From Primula veris (taxonomy: Eukaryota; Streptophyta; Magnoliopsida; Ericales; Primulaceae), in NCBI GenBank assembly GCA_963682055.1, contig OY821745.1, positions 19,713,342-19,777,341 on the forward strand: a DNA stretch of 64,000 bases. Direction: 5' to 3'. Of the stretch, positions 49,309 to 61,989 are shown in pieces. The position numbers were made by a program, and so were the translations under genes. The first letter of the stretch is position 1; every line of letters begins with the position of its first letter. The notes under the pieces were generated by a model. It had not been told where the DNA came from. It worked only from the letters and a program-made list of their open reading frames with translations, and did not search any database.

Positions 49309-50435
49309 TTAATTTTCTGATATTTTCCCTCCTTCATTTGTTTTTTCTTTCACTTCCGTGATTTCTTTATTAGCGTCATTAGACAGGGGTGCAACCGGTG
49401 CATCACTTCTCTCAACATTCCTGTCTGATACCAGGAGAGAGGACTCGGATATTGCTTCAATTACTGCCGGATTGTTGTCTACTGCTTCTTCGGTTTTTAA
49501 CGTCTTCTCTTCTTCAGTCTGTGTTGTCTTTGTTTCTTCCATCTTTTCCTGCATTGAATGAAATTTTTTAGAAAAACCAAGCAGACGGGTATATGGATTT
49601 ATAAATAATAACATCCTCGATCACTTTTTTTTAATTGTCTGTTTATTGTAATACACAATTCACTTACAAAAGGAAAATATAGCCTTTTTTCTACAGCATA
49701 AGATCAATTCATAATCATTTCTTTTTTGGTAATGTTTAACCTAATTTAGATATATTGTCACTTAAGAGGCGCATTTGGTACTATATAAGAACATAAAATC
49801 AGAAAATAAGTTAAGATCTATCTCGTGCATGGTTAAAAATCGTTACAAGTGCTACACATAAGTTTTGAATATCTCTTATAGGGTAATTTTGGACAGATGG
49901 GATTAGTCATTTTAGTTTATGCAAGCGAAAAAATATTAATGTTACTATGATATATAGTCTGTCAAAGAAAAACTTCCTATAATTGACGAGGTTTCCCTGT
50001 AACAGAGCATGGGTCACTCCCAGTTATGCATCTCCTATTCAGTGGAATATATTACTATAGAAAAAATGAAAAAATCTCCTAAAGCATTCATTTGTTTATT
50101 TACATTGTTGATTAAAATTGAAACTTTATTAATATCTATTTATTACCAACCAAACAAAGCGCTGCATGACCATGTATATATACTACTGTTATACACCTTG
50201 AAAAAAAAAAGATAGTAAACAATCGGAAAAACGCAATATGATCTACCTCTTTAAGGAATGTCCCAAGAGTCTTGTCATCCTCTTCCTTTCCTTTATCATT
50301 AACCTTTATCTCCTTATTACCTTCGGCCACAGCCAAGGTCGAGGCAAAGTTCACCTCCTCCTTTGGTTGCTCAGGTGGTGGCGCCTCCCTAGCCTCCTCG
50401 TTCATACCCTTAGGAAAACTAGCACAGGAACCCAT
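49309..50435 (-). CDS. Small acidic, N-myristoylated-type protein of unknown function, 2 exons
   Basis: Exon 1 is 50435-50247 (63 codons) and exon 2 is 49548-49309 (79 codons plus TAA); the intron is 698 bp with GAG|GTAGAT and TGCAG|GAAAAG borders, phase 0. The 142-residue product begins MGSCASFPKG: Gly2 with Ser6 fits N-myristoylation, and Cys4 could be palmitoylated, so attachment to the inner plasma membrane is likely. The rest is Glu/Lys/Thr-rich, with no hydrophobic segment or known domain, probably disordered. The start is the first ATG after the TATA box; an in-frame TTG upstream is not a start. I do not recognise the family. Support comes from the clean splice sites, shared frame, sensible composition in both exons, and the well-placed TATA. 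It could be missing further exons. Confidence 0.72.
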
Positions 50436-50530
50436 CCTCCTCTTGGTTAAAGTAAGAGAAATGGATGAGAGTTGCAAACGCTAAGGAATAAGGTGTGGTA
50501 ATATTAATAGAATGGCTTATCCATTTGATT

Positions 50531-50538
50531 TATAAATA
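50531..50538 (-). promoter_or_regulatory. TATA box of the small two-exon gene
   Basis: The minus strand reads CTATTTATAAATC, close to the plant TATA consensus. A start some 30 bp downstream gives a 5' UTR of about 65 nt with no upstream ATG before 50435. Confidence 0.65.
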
Positions 50539-51239
50539 GATGCAGTAGTGAAAGGTGCGTTATTCTCTCAATGGTAGAGAAATTCAACCATAAATAGAAC
50601 TATATGTATCAAGATTTGACAGTTGAAGAGATTTTGTTAATAATAACATGTCGTTGCCCCTATATATGTGTTCATTAGTCGATAATAATCTAACCACGAT
50701 TTAATAGTTTCGGGGGATATAGGCCTTTTCTCAAAATGGGACTTTTAGCAGAATTGCAAATGGTATTAATATTTTTTCTCAATTTATGTCATATTTGAAA
50801 TTTTAATTATGTCTCATATTATATTTAAATTTTATATTGCTATCTTATCTAAAATTTAATTAAAAATTGGTTCATAAAACTAAAACTAATTAAGATTTGG
50901 ATCATTTTAGCGACACTCATTCAAAGAGAGATACGTGTTAGATAGGCGCTGCGTGCGAAGCACTAGATCTCGGCCATTGTTTGGTGAATTTACAGTGTTG
51001 CCCAATAGTTTTAGATATTATCATTTAGTTCCTTTAGTTTAAATCTAATTATAAAAGGCTATATAATTCGAAATTTTGATACATTAAATCACAAAATTAA
51101 ATGAAAAGAGGAAGAAGTAGGAAAAATTTTAAAAATTTAAATCAAAATTTTAAAAAAATCTGAAAAAATAAAAAAAAAAACACAAATAAAATCTTTAAAA
51201 AATTCCAAAAAATTTAAAATAAAAAAAATCCAAAAAAAA
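50539..51239. other. Upstream flank of gene 2, low-complexity A-rich end
   Basis: No gene is seen. From 51100 to 51240 the sequence is dominated by A-runs and AAAATTT-like units before the minisatellite begins. Confidence 0.5.
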
Positions 51240-52200
51240 AATACAGTATGAGTAATTTTAAGTTATTTTAAAAATAGTCTGGCCCATTTTAAGTCATTTA
51301 AAAAAACGGTCTAACCCAATTTAAGTCATTTAAAAAAACGGTCTGGCCCATTTTAAGTCATTTAAAAAATATTCTGACCCATTTTAAGTCATTTAAAAAA
51401 TAGTCTGACCCATTTTAAGTCATTTTAAAAATAGTCTAACCCAATTTAAGTCATTTTAAAAACATCCTGACCCATTTTAACTCATTTTAAAAACATACTG
51501 ACCCATTTTAACTCATTTTAAAAATATCCTGACCCATTTTAAGTCATTTTAAAAATAGTCTGACCCATTTTGAGTCATTTTAAAAACAGCCTGACTCATT
51601 TTAAAAACAGCCTCACTCATTTTAAGTCATTTTAAAAACAATCTGGTCTATTTTAAGTCATTTTAAAAATAGTCTGGTCTATTTTAAGTCATTTTAAAAA
51701 TAGTCTGACACATTTTAAGTCATTTTAAAAATAGTCTGACCTATTTTAAGTTATTTTAAAAATAGTCTGACACATATTAAGTCATTTTAAAAATAGTCTG
51801 ACTCGTTTTAAGTCATTTTAAAAACAGTCTGAGTCGTTTAAGTCATTTTAAAAACAGTCTGAGTCGTTTAAGTCATTTGAAAAACAGTTTGAGTAACTTC
51901 AAAAATAGTTTGAGTCATTTTAAAAACAGTCCGAGTTAATTTAAGTCATTTTAAAAACATTCTGAATTAATTTAAGTCATTTAAAAAACTGTCTGGGTTG
52001 TTTTAAGTAATTTTAAAAACAGTCTGAGTCATTTTTTAAAGAGTCTGAGTAATTTATTAAACAAACTGGGTTATTTTAAGTTATGTTAAAAATGCTTTGA
52101 GTCGTTTTAAGAAGAGTCTAAGTAATTTTAACTCATTTTAAAAAAAGTCCGAATCGTTTTAAAATAGTCTGAGACATTATAAATAGTCGAGTTATTTTTA
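51240..52200. repeat. 31-bp minisatellite
   Basis: About 30 tandem copies of a 31-bp unit resembling AGTCATTTTAAAAATAGTC followed by TGACCCATTTTA. The middle copies are the most regular (51340-51830); units drift at the right end (TGAGTCGTTT variants) and some are shortened. Frames are closed and there are no unique spacers, so it is not CRISPR-like. Confidence 0.92.
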
Positions 52201-52379
52201 AAAATAGTATTCTAATAATAGAATTAAAAAACCTATGAGGGAAAGTGTAATTTCTAAAAAAATTGTATCCAGATTCTAATGTTAATTGGAGCCAATATAA
52301 ATTCATTTAGTAAATAAGGGGTCTTTTTGTAATATACAAATTCTGTCAAATTTCAAAGTTGGTCCCTGGACCAATTGTG

Positions 52380-52478
52380 TCCCAACAGTCTGTGATATAT
52401 ATAGAGAGAGAACCGCCGCCACCACACTCCTTCGCCGCCGCCAATGCCGCCGCCAATACCGCCGCCATATCAGATCTG

Positions 52479-52550
<72 letters not shown>

Positions 52551-52660
52551 GGGGATGATAAAACAGATAGAGGTTGCGGGCGCAGGAGGGGTGGAGTCGT
52601 CGGAGAAGGTGGAGGCAGCGGAGCGGTGGTGGTTGTAGCTTATAGATATTTAAGTGGGGT
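52380..52660. repeat. GC-rich trinucleotide stretch with (TA)n(GA)n microsatellite
   Basis: CCGCCGCCA-type triplets at 52410-52465, a (TA)n tract at about 52480-52530, (GA)n at 52531-52550, then a G-rich stretch to 52635. A frame crossing this is only repeat translation. Confidence 0.7.
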
Positions 52661-52941
52661 TTTTTTTAGAGAGAGAGTGATAAATGAGAGATAGAATTGA
52701 GAGGCTTTTTATATTTAATAACTAATGGACCAATTCTTAATTAGTTTTATAAATAATTGACCGATGGTTAATTAAATTTTGTAGAGTGGCCAATACTTAA
52801 ATAGTTTTGTTTTTTATGAACCAATGTTTAATTAACTCAAATTAGAATAACTCTAATGTGATACAATTACACCGTATCTTTCTATAATACCCATTTCGTT
52901 TGTATTTTTTCTCCAACAATGTATTATCTCTCCTCCAAATT

Positions 52942-52942
52942 A

Positions 52943-53008
<66 letters not shown>
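52942..53008. repeat. (CA)n(TA)n microsatellite
   Basis: About nine CA units followed by more than twenty TA units, directly abutting the foldback element at 53012. Confidence 0.9.
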
Positions 53009-53011
<3 letters not shown>

Positions 53012-53210
53012 GAGGATCTATACACACATAAAAAAACACATTATCTTTACACATCAATCACAACCCTCCATTTACTTACTTTTAATGGTCAATATTAGTT
53101 CATCTAATAACAAGAATAAACACATAATCTTGACCATTAAAAGTAAGTAAATTGAGGGTTGTGATTGATGTGTAAAGATAATGTGTTTTTTTATGTGTGT
53201 ATATATTCTC
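53012..53210. mobile_element. Foldback (long inverted repeat) element, 199 bp
   Basis: The two arms (about 53012-53092 and 53128-53210) are near-perfect reverse complements, from GAGGATCTATACACACAT at one end to ATGTGTGTATATATTCTC at the other, with a loop of about 35 bp. Both sides are TA repeats, so a TA or longer target duplication cannot be resolved. No coding content; probably a MITE. Confidence 0.8.
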
Positions 53211-53814
53211 ATATATATATATATATATAAACCATAAAAACTAAGATAATGAGATTTTTTTTCTTACAAATAATAACATTTTTTTTTCATTTTAATTAAC
53301 GGTATAGCACACAATGGATTCCTCAATCTTTTATTAGCTTTTTATTAGTTGATATATTTTAATGTTATATATTTTTTATTATTTAAGGGTATGCCACATA
53401 AGGATTCCCAATATTTTTTTAAGTTTTTATTGTTACGATCGGCTAATTTTAAATAATGATATATATCTATGTATTATTTTGGTTTCTAATTTTTTGTTTT
53501 TTTAGCCATTAGATTAAGATTAATAAGATACAATGGTTATTAAAAGAATAGTACGAGGACTCTCCCTAGTCTCCCTAAAGGGAGGAGTCTGGTGCTCCTA
53601 TTCCATTTTCTAGTATATGTAATCAATAATATTTCCATTACAAAGAGAAAGCAAGGTTTGTAAGTCAATGCTTGCCATATGTTCAAGAACTCTTGAATTA
53701 ATTAGTAATTATTACTAAATTCTATATTAATAACTTGTTCCATTGCAAGATAATTAATTAATCATATACAACATAATGTACTCAATCACTCAAAAATAAG
53801 AAATATTTAATATG
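53211..53814. other. AT-rich spacer
   Basis: No gene is seen. A small palindrome lies at 53556-53592 (GACTCTCCC with GGGAGGAGTC around CTCCCTAAAGGGAG). The last bases (ATATG) flank the copia-A3 LTR. Confidence 0.45.
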
Positions 53815-54032
53815 TGTTGTGTAACATATTAGGTCAGTATAGATATATAGATAGAGGAGAGGTATAGAGGGACAACAAAGGGAGACTTTATTCATATGAT
53901 TTGTATATTACAAAGACCCTCAGGCTCTTTATATAGGAGAGGTGATGAGGTTACAAGGAAGAAACCCTAGCTTATGGCCCAAGTCATATTCTTGGGACAG
54001 GGCCCAAGTCTAACCGCAGATAACATACAACA
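53815..54032 (-). repeat. 3' LTR of copia-A3
   Basis: 218 bp, ends TGTTGTGTAACATATT and GATAACATACAACA, with TATA-like CCTATATAAAGAGCC on the minus strand. It aligns over its whole length with 60562-60783. Confidence 0.82.
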
Positions 54033-57000
54033 CTCCCCCTTGGTTGACTTGATTTCTTCGTCTTTGTCTTCATGCAGAGCAATGAGCAGCTGAGTCGAGT
54101 CGAAACATATATTCATCGCTAATGCCAACACATATAAAAACCATAAGTTCGAAAAACCCAACGTTGGACAAAACCGACACTTAGGATAAAAATGGTGTTG
54201 CCGAATGATAAACGCCGTAACACTAAGTGAGTACGAATAAACTGACCATGAAACAAGTGCCTCGTCAAAAACTTGCCAAAGAAAACCAGTGGGAAAAAAT
54301 TTAGTCGAATGAAAAGAGTACATGATAGTCAATACAATAGCGGGTGAACTAACCATTTCAGAAGTGCCTCATCAAAACCTTGTCAGAGTAAACCCAATGG
54401 GAAAAAACCTCTGATCAAAGGACAAAAGGGTACACGATGGTTAAAAGTATACAACTGGATAATCCCCTTGATTTTGGCAATACTTAGTGAGAACAAAATT
54501 AGAAATCTGCCTCGCTAAAAACTTTGTCAAAGCAAACCCAATGGGACAAACCCTTGAACTAAGGACAAAAAGGGTACACAAGCATTTGCCAGGATGCTCC
54601 CCCTCACTTTCACACGGCATGGTGTAAGAATTTCGACTAAGTGCGTTCATCAGGATACGAGTATTCATTTTGGACATAAAATGTCTCAAGATAACTCTGA
54701 TAGCCTACGAAATCCTTCACAAAGGTGTGATTGTTCGTGTTTTGTTAAAACATGACCAATGTAAACCCAGTGGGACAAACCCTTAGTCTAATGACAAAAG
54801 AGTATACTCACAAGTGTTAATCAACACAAGCTTTCATTGGGATGCTCCTTTTCACTTACATACGACTGGATGCAAGAGTTTCGGCTAAGTAGTCATACAA
54901 GATAAATAATCATTCTCTGGGATACTCCTCCTAACTTACACACAACTGGGTGCAAGAATTTTCATATTCTGAGAACGAATATGTGCATGTGTCTAGATGC
55001 TTCATTTTACTTGCAAACATTTAGTTGTAGTAAAATCTTAACATGGAATAGGACAAGCATTCGACAGGATGCTTTTATACTTCATATATGAAGATTTATT
55101 TTGGCCGGTAATGCTAACTAGCATAATCTAATCACGTCTCTCTTGATCGATAATAGCAAGTTATACTCAAATATGACAAGTAATTCATCTAGATCGTGAG
55201 ACATAACACATGTACTTCATATATGACTAATACAAGCTCTAAGACATATACACTCTCTAGTCGTCTCATAGAGCACGGGTAGATCAGAGTGATTAGTTTG
55301 GAGTCTTAACAAGACATTCAAGATATCTCTTATTACCAATGTTAAAGACATGACCATAATAGGAATATCCATTATGCGGGTTTGATAAATAATCGGCATC
55401 GGTCTAACCGAAAAAGGGTTACATTAATTTGAGTACCGAAGGGGATAGGTACACTCAATGAAGCAAACGAAATAAACAAGCCCACTTCCAAAGTTACCTT
55501 AAGGTAACGAAATATGTTTTTGGTGCCAAACCATGACAGCGTGTTAGCTCGATGTTGTGTCTAGCTATACCATTCACAGCAGACAAGATGTTTGTCCTAG
55601 CATATTAGACCAAGTACAATAATACGCTTATTATACTTAGATATGAACATCAGGGACGGAACGAGTCTATATCAATGTTTAGCGATCGAACGATCATGGG
55701 AGAATCTGACAACTTATCATCAAGATGGCGAAAGAGTCATAACACCTTCTGGGTGTAGTCTAAATCATGGACTTATATTCAATCATTACAGTACTCGATG
55801 TTCAGGCTGAGTCACTGCCGTGTCTTCCTAAGATCCTTCATCTCGAAGGAAAATCCAAAAGTGGATTGCTTAATAAACATGCAAGAGCATCATACTTCTT
55901 CAAGTATCACATGTTAATCAAGTAATCAATTAAGGAAGATATACCACATCTGCTTGAATTATTTCAATCGATACAGTGAACGCCTCACTTAATTGAGAGT
56001 GTGTTTCATGGTCAGGAACTACTTGGTTCAAGTATATGAATTCACATAGAGACCTTCATCTACATCTCTTGTATAAATCCACATAGAGATAAAACATGAC
56101 CATATACATGGCTGCATAATCAGCTTTTCAGAAACTACTAAACTGATAGAGTAGGGGACCATTATAACGTCCAGTACGAGTAAATAAACCATCTCGTTAC
56201 CAATTCAAATGTGTGAGAGAAGGCTTGCGCTACCAGGAGAGCACTGATATAGTCTCATTATTCTCATCATGCTTCCTTACGAGTACCCAAATAAACGAAC
56301 TGGTTTAAACATTGGGCGGTGTTGGAATGACAGGAGCAGACACTCTTCGTTTTGCTAAGGAATTTGACATGGAAGTAAATTTCCATTATGACAGTCTGAT
56401 CTTCATTGACTTCAGGCAATGGTACATGGTTCCCTATCATAATTTGCTCATATTATCAGTCTTCACCGAATATATGAATAAGTATCAATGATAGTTTCGT
56501 TTCGCATCAATATCGTCTAAAATATCAAGATCGGCGGATATTTTGAGATACTCACAATGAGGAGGAATCGCACATCTCCTTGATACTTTATAATCTCGTG
56601 CGACAAACGAGTTTTGATTCACGTCTTCTGGGGCTAAATGAATTAAGAACCAGTCAACTTCTTTATTTCTCGGGAAGGACGACAGTCTGGACAGCCGATA
56701 ACATCATTTGCTTGGCGGGTTCGGCCAAAGCTACGTGTTTCAAAAGAGATGTCTTTCCTTGCAAGAATGTTTACAGCATGTACAAATGATTTCGTGACAT
56801 TTCATATTCATTTAAATGCAACTGGCATTTGACTAAACTTGGGGGAGTTTATGCACTCACTTATCACTTAGTGCAATTTGAGGATCAAGCTAAGACTGAG
56901 TGGGTTATGTCATGTTACTTCACATCATTTCTTATCAATGGTAACATGCAAATCTACCCCTAATAACAAGAAGTACAGTCTTAGCGATGTCACTTCCGCA

Positions 57001-59689
57001 TGTCATGCAGTAAATAGATTGCTTGCCAATGTTACTCTATCAAATGATATGCAGGGGGATTCATAATCGATATAAGTCCCCTTGTGAGTTCCATATTTTG
57101 AATGTTTTATCGGCTCAATCAAAATATTAAGCACTCAAATACACGTTCATATGAGACGTCTGGCTTATAACCAGTAACCAACTGGTACGCATTTAGTGTT
57201 TTGAGTGACTATGGGCCTCAAACAAACCATTGCAGCAGTATGCAATATATCATGACCCCACACATAAATATATAAAGGTGCACATCACCAAATAATGCAT
57301 GCAATAATAGGTTCTTATTCATCGAACGGCATGTCGATACTGAGACAGCAATTCGGCGAAAGATACATTACTATATAAACAAACTCAGAAAAATTATTAT
57401 TTAGTCAACCCTTTTGGTAGCTCTACTTGAACACGACCAGGTACGACGGTGTGGGTGGTGGGTACGAATGCCACTTATACACCGACCTCGTTAGAATAGC
57501 AACTATCCGTCTATATCTTTCATAATTTTTCCAACTTAAATATGAAATATATGATTTCACAAATTGTCATATTGTACACATGTGTATATGGTAGTAAATA
57601 AATGGTACATGGCAGTAAATAAATATCTAAATTGTACCATATACTTGCATGATTAACTAGCAATATATAGTGAAATGGAACTACATATTTACTAACAAGG
57701 AAATTAAATTAGCATTATCAATCTAGATTTACCAATACACAAGCAAGATATAACGCAATATTTTATTATTCTATTCCTGTTTGTGTAAGTAATATTCATG
57801 GTAATACACTAATTACACCACATCATGCAAGGAATCAAATTTTAATTATCAAGTAATCATATCACATGCAAATAGAGGGCAAATTTATACGAAAACACAT
57901 CTATCTCTTCGGTTAATATATAATTTATTCATTAGCCTTTTAATCAATATACATGCATGTGGGTGGGTGTATAATAATCGAATATTAATATTTATCGAAC
58001 ATATATACTGTTTTTTCATACAAGTAATACTACATGACCACGCATGTAATTTCAGAATACTAACTTACACAGTTACATAGTTATTACATATTCAGTCAAG
58101 AATTTCCGAAGTGTTACAAGTTAGTCCTTAAGTGTTTTACAGTTCAGTCCGTAATTTACAGAGAAATTCTAAACAGTTCTGTTGTGTTCAGTATGATACA
58201 TATTCAGTTCGACAGGATACTATATGTTTATAAGTACATGATTTTATTATCAATATATGTCTTTGGTTATGTTGACAAAACATAAAACCCTATCACCAAT
58301 TACTATGAAGGTGAACGCAAACACATACAAACAGCTATACATACTTTTGTAGTTTAGTTCCAATAGGTTTATTAAATACTATCAAGGGCATGTCGGGATA
58401 TATAATAGACGCATATGGATGCTTACACACCGCAATTTTCATGTTAATAGTCCTTAATTAACATGCGGTTATAGTATATAAACATGTTCTACTAGTAGTA
58501 TTACAAGCATGTAATTGATACGTGTCAAAGAGTCAAAAGTTGAAGAATATTTGTGTACCTCACTTTTGGTTTGTTTTACAGGAAACACAATAACTAATTA
58601 TTTGATTATCCTGATCGACAGAACACAAATTATTAACCCCTGCCGATTTTTTTATACTAACTATAAAATCTCAGATTTTTTTAATATTATTTTGAATATT
58701 TTTATTCGTTGATAATTACTCATGTCACTTTTTTTTTTCAAAAGTAAGAATATTAATGTAACTAGCTAGCAGTTGTATTGTTTAAGTAATTTTACACGTT
58801 ATAGAGTTTATAAGTTATAGTTACACATTAACAAGTTATAATTTTGTAAATAAAATGATTTAAATAATGTTTAGTAATATGAGTTATAATCGATTTAAGT
58901 CTGGTAGTAATGTTAGTAACTATTAGAACTATTAGTGGGTTTTGTCTGTTTTAACAGTTTGTAAAGTTTGTATTTAACGTCTAAAGAGTATTAATGAGTT
59001 AAAATATTAAATGGATTCTTGCATTAGTAATAAGAACATATAATTAATAAAAATAGTAGTGGTCCTATTATTGAATAGACCAAACGTTAGTTTACATGGA
59101 GCAGAAGAAGAAGAAAAATGACATGCAATATTAGAGTTAATTTCCACCGTTTCAAAAACATTTCCATATTTTATGCCTTTACTAGCCCTTTAATGTGCAA
59201 GAACTGCAACGTTTTGTTACCTAGTAATTTATTGTTATGAATATTTAGGAGTTACTTTTACTCTGAATATAAATTCATACCATATTGACGTACAAATAAA
59301 AAGGGGTGACACTGTTGTTTCATATATATATTAGTCTAATACTTATCAATTATTACTACATTAAGTATTTATATATAAATATATATGTATATATGTATGT
59401 AATTGAGAAAAGAAGCCAAGTCAATGTGTCCAAGGATAGAGGGTTTAATTTGGAAATTCAATTGTTAATGTTCGGTCTGTATATTGGCAGTGGTTTTTCT
59501 TATTTCCTATTATAAAATCGCATTGCATTTTTAACAAATATTCGCATGTTGAAATTATATTTTGAAAGTATCAAAATTATATATGTATATATCATTGCAA
59601 CGTTGCTCGTTCTAAAAAGGGAAAGTTATATTGTATACGTTAATTATTATTTTTTGAAAGAAAGTCTATTGTTTTTATTTGTCCTTTTA

Positions 59690-59990
59690 TGACATTCGGG
59701 AATCCGAAAGTAATAAATATATTTCGGGAAGTCCGAAAAGAGAGAGAATGTTATTTCGGGAAGTCTGAAAAGAGAGAAAATGTTATTTCGGGAAGTCCGA
59801 AATTGAGAATGTTATTTCGGAAAGTCTGAAAGAGAGAGAATGTTATTTCGGGAAGTCCGAAAGAAAGAGAAAGTTATTCGGGAAGTCCAAAAAAAAAGTA
59901 AGAGATTTGGAAAGTCCAAATACCAAGAATTAAAAGAAATTCAGGAAGTCTGAATCCGCCAAAAAGATTGGGTAGTCCAATCGATTATTT
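59690..59990. repeat. Tandem repeat of about 32 bp with palindromic TTCGGGAAGTCCGAA
   Basis: Eight to nine drifting copies of a unit containing TTTCGGGAAGTCCGAAA and AGAGAGAATGTTA. The core CGGGAAGTCCG is nearly self-complementary. No frame. It lies in the part of copia-A3 that is not shared with its relatives. Confidence 0.8.
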
Positions 59991-60561
59991 TGAAAGTTAT
60001 TTACTTAATGATTGTTACAATATTTTTTGACAAAAAAGTGTTCTATATACTATCATGCATGCATTTGAGAATTTTTCTTAAATATTGAAATTGATAAGTT
60101 TTTGAAAAAAAGAAATGATTAAAAAACCTATTTTAGACCCTTATATTATATTGCAAAATTTATCACTCACTAAACTCTTTTAGTTTACCCCTCGTTTTTA
60201 AAATATTTTCAGGTTTATAGCGTTGATACCAAGTTAGTCAGGACCAGACATCTTAAATTTTAGTTTTATTCTGCTGCGATTATGGTTGTCTAGCTAATAA
60301 TTTGTAAAGTGTATTGAATTTTACGAGAATATTGTAAAGTGTATTTTAAAGGATTTTATTAAGTGTTTTTAGTGTTGAATTATTTGAAATGTGTTTCATT
60401 TAAGTTAGGATTTGTATAGCACATGCCGCCACACGTGCTATTCGGCTATGTGACATCCCAAATTGGGTCAGAGATGTTACACTAACCCAATTCAATCTCC
60501 AAGCGGATACCCTCGTCTTCGAACAAATATCTCGATCTTTTTGAGTAAAGTACCGATAATG

Positions 60562-60783
60562 TGTTGTATAACATATTAGCTCAGTATAGATATATATGAA
60601 ATATAGAGAGAGAGGTATAAAGAGACAACAAATGAAGAGTTTATTCATACGATGTGTATATTACACAAACTGGACCTCTTTATATAGGAGAGATGAGGAG
60701 GTTATAAGCAAGAAACCCTAGCTTAGGGCCCACAGTATATTCTTGGGGTAGGGAACAAGTCTAACCACATATAACATACAACA
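60562..60783 (-). repeat. 5' LTR of copia-A3
   Basis: 222 bp, TGTTGTATAACATATT to ATAACATACAACA. It is clearly related to 53815-54032 but with many differences, so the insertion is old if the two are a pair. No primer site directly adjoins it; a TTGGTATCAACGC sequence occurs about 330 bp further in (minus strand, near 60234-60222). Confidence 0.7.
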
Positions 60784-61402
60784 ATATCAAGATAAATGTA
60801 ACCTTTTTAGTATTATAGCTGATCATTACATAATACATTCAACATAGGTAATCATACAGACATTCGTACAATGATAAGGAGGGAAAACTTTACAACCGAA
60901 CTCAAACTCAACAAAAATTTAATAGGAACAATATCATTAAAAGATAATGTAATGTAATGAATATATTTCACCAACATTTGGTAAACTAAAAAGTGAAAAA
61001 AATTAATTTGACTCGTTGTGACTCCAAATCATTTTTTCCATACTTTTTAACAAGTAAAACATTCAAACCTTTCGATAAACAATATCCAATTATACAACAA
61101 ATTAAAAAAAGGGAATACCAACTCAATACTACTATTAAAACAATATTCCTAAAAACATCACCCCAAACTTTTTGTTCTATTTAGATGCTATTTTGTCATA
61201 AATATTCAAATGTATCAGATTCTGTTTTCCACCCTTACCCAATTACACTTTCTCTCTCTAAAGTTAGACTTCACTTTCTCTCTCCGACAAACTGCCAACG
61301 TTGTGACGACTTCTGGCTGGAGTTTGGCCATAGAAGAAGTTGCGATGATGGTCTCTCTCTCCCTTTAGATCTCTCAATGTCTTTGTCCTATCTATCACCC
61401 CC

Positions 61403-61459
<57 letters not shown>

Positions 61460-61989
61460 GAGATCTTTGGCGAACTAACTGTTGTGGGACGGCGGAGTTA
61501 GTGTTATCCGGTGACGTGGTTTCCTTTCCCTCTCTCCGTCTTCTCTGTCCTCTTTCTTTCTCTCTCTCTGTCTTCTCTGTCATCTGTCCCCACTCCCTCG
61601 CTCTACGACCTTCTCCATCATGGACAGATGTGGTCGTCTTCCTTTGGCCTAGCCACATCCGGCGGTAAGGAGCGGCAACCTAGCTTCTGTTAATGGCTAG
61701 GGGTCTTCTCTATAAATTAGCTAAAGTTTCATTATAACATAGTCCTAGACTAAATTAACTATTTACATGTCATATCCCAATACTTGTTATGCGACTCTGT
61801 ACTGACCCCAAATAACATGTATTAACTAATTTGGTTAAATAGTTTTAAAAAATTACACTTTCTATCTTAAGTTTTTCAATGTTAACGTGAGAAAACATTT
61901 TGTTAATAATAAACGCTTAACCTATTCTACAATCAACCTATACACAATGGTGATAATTAGAAACAAGTTTCATTTTGATACCACAATAT
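60784..61989. repeat. AT-rich then CT-rich DNA with (CT)n(TA)n microsatellite
   Basis: A (CT)n tract at about 61409-61437 runs into (TA)n at 61438-61459. CT-rich sequence continues to 61620 (TCTCTCTGTCTTCTCTGTC). Open frames here are repeat translations. I see no gene. Confidence 0.6.

Larger units (their letters stand above)
53815..60783 (-). mobile_element. Decayed Ty1/copia element (copia-A3)
   Basis: LTRs lie at 53815-54032 and 60562-60783 with TGTTGT...ACAACA ends. The purine tract (minus strand AAGGGGGAG) adjoins the inner side of the left LTR, so transcription was right to left. The interior from 54033 to about 58500 aligns with copia-A1 and A2 in reverse, including STHALYETTRECI-type remains (LYETTRECICLRACI) near 55270. 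Outer flanks ATATG and ATATC agree at 4 of 5 positions. The stretch 58500-60560 is not shared with A1 or A2 and may hold another insertion. All frames are broken. Confidence 0.72.

Noticed and set aside
50436..50477. N-terminal extension of the small acidic protein
   Set aside because: The upstream frame begins at TTG; the first ATG at 50435 gives the MGSCAS lipidation signal and follows a proper TATA box.
51240..52200. Regular repeat as a CRISPR-like array
   Set aside because: Units are contiguous with no unique spacers, and this is plant nuclear DNA.
53556..53616. Palindrome followed by CTAG as a Helitron 3' end
   Set aside because: The gap between hairpin and CTAG is about 25 nt instead of about 10, and no TC start is found.
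60562..60783. Solo LTR interpretation
   Set aside because: Immediate flanks TAATG and ATATC do not match, whereas ATATG at 53810 and ATATC at 60784 nearly do, favouring a full element with the LTR at 53815; not fully excluded.
61185..61693. Overlapping open frames on both strands around 61.2-61.7 kb
   Set aside because: They are translations of CT/AG and TA repeats.
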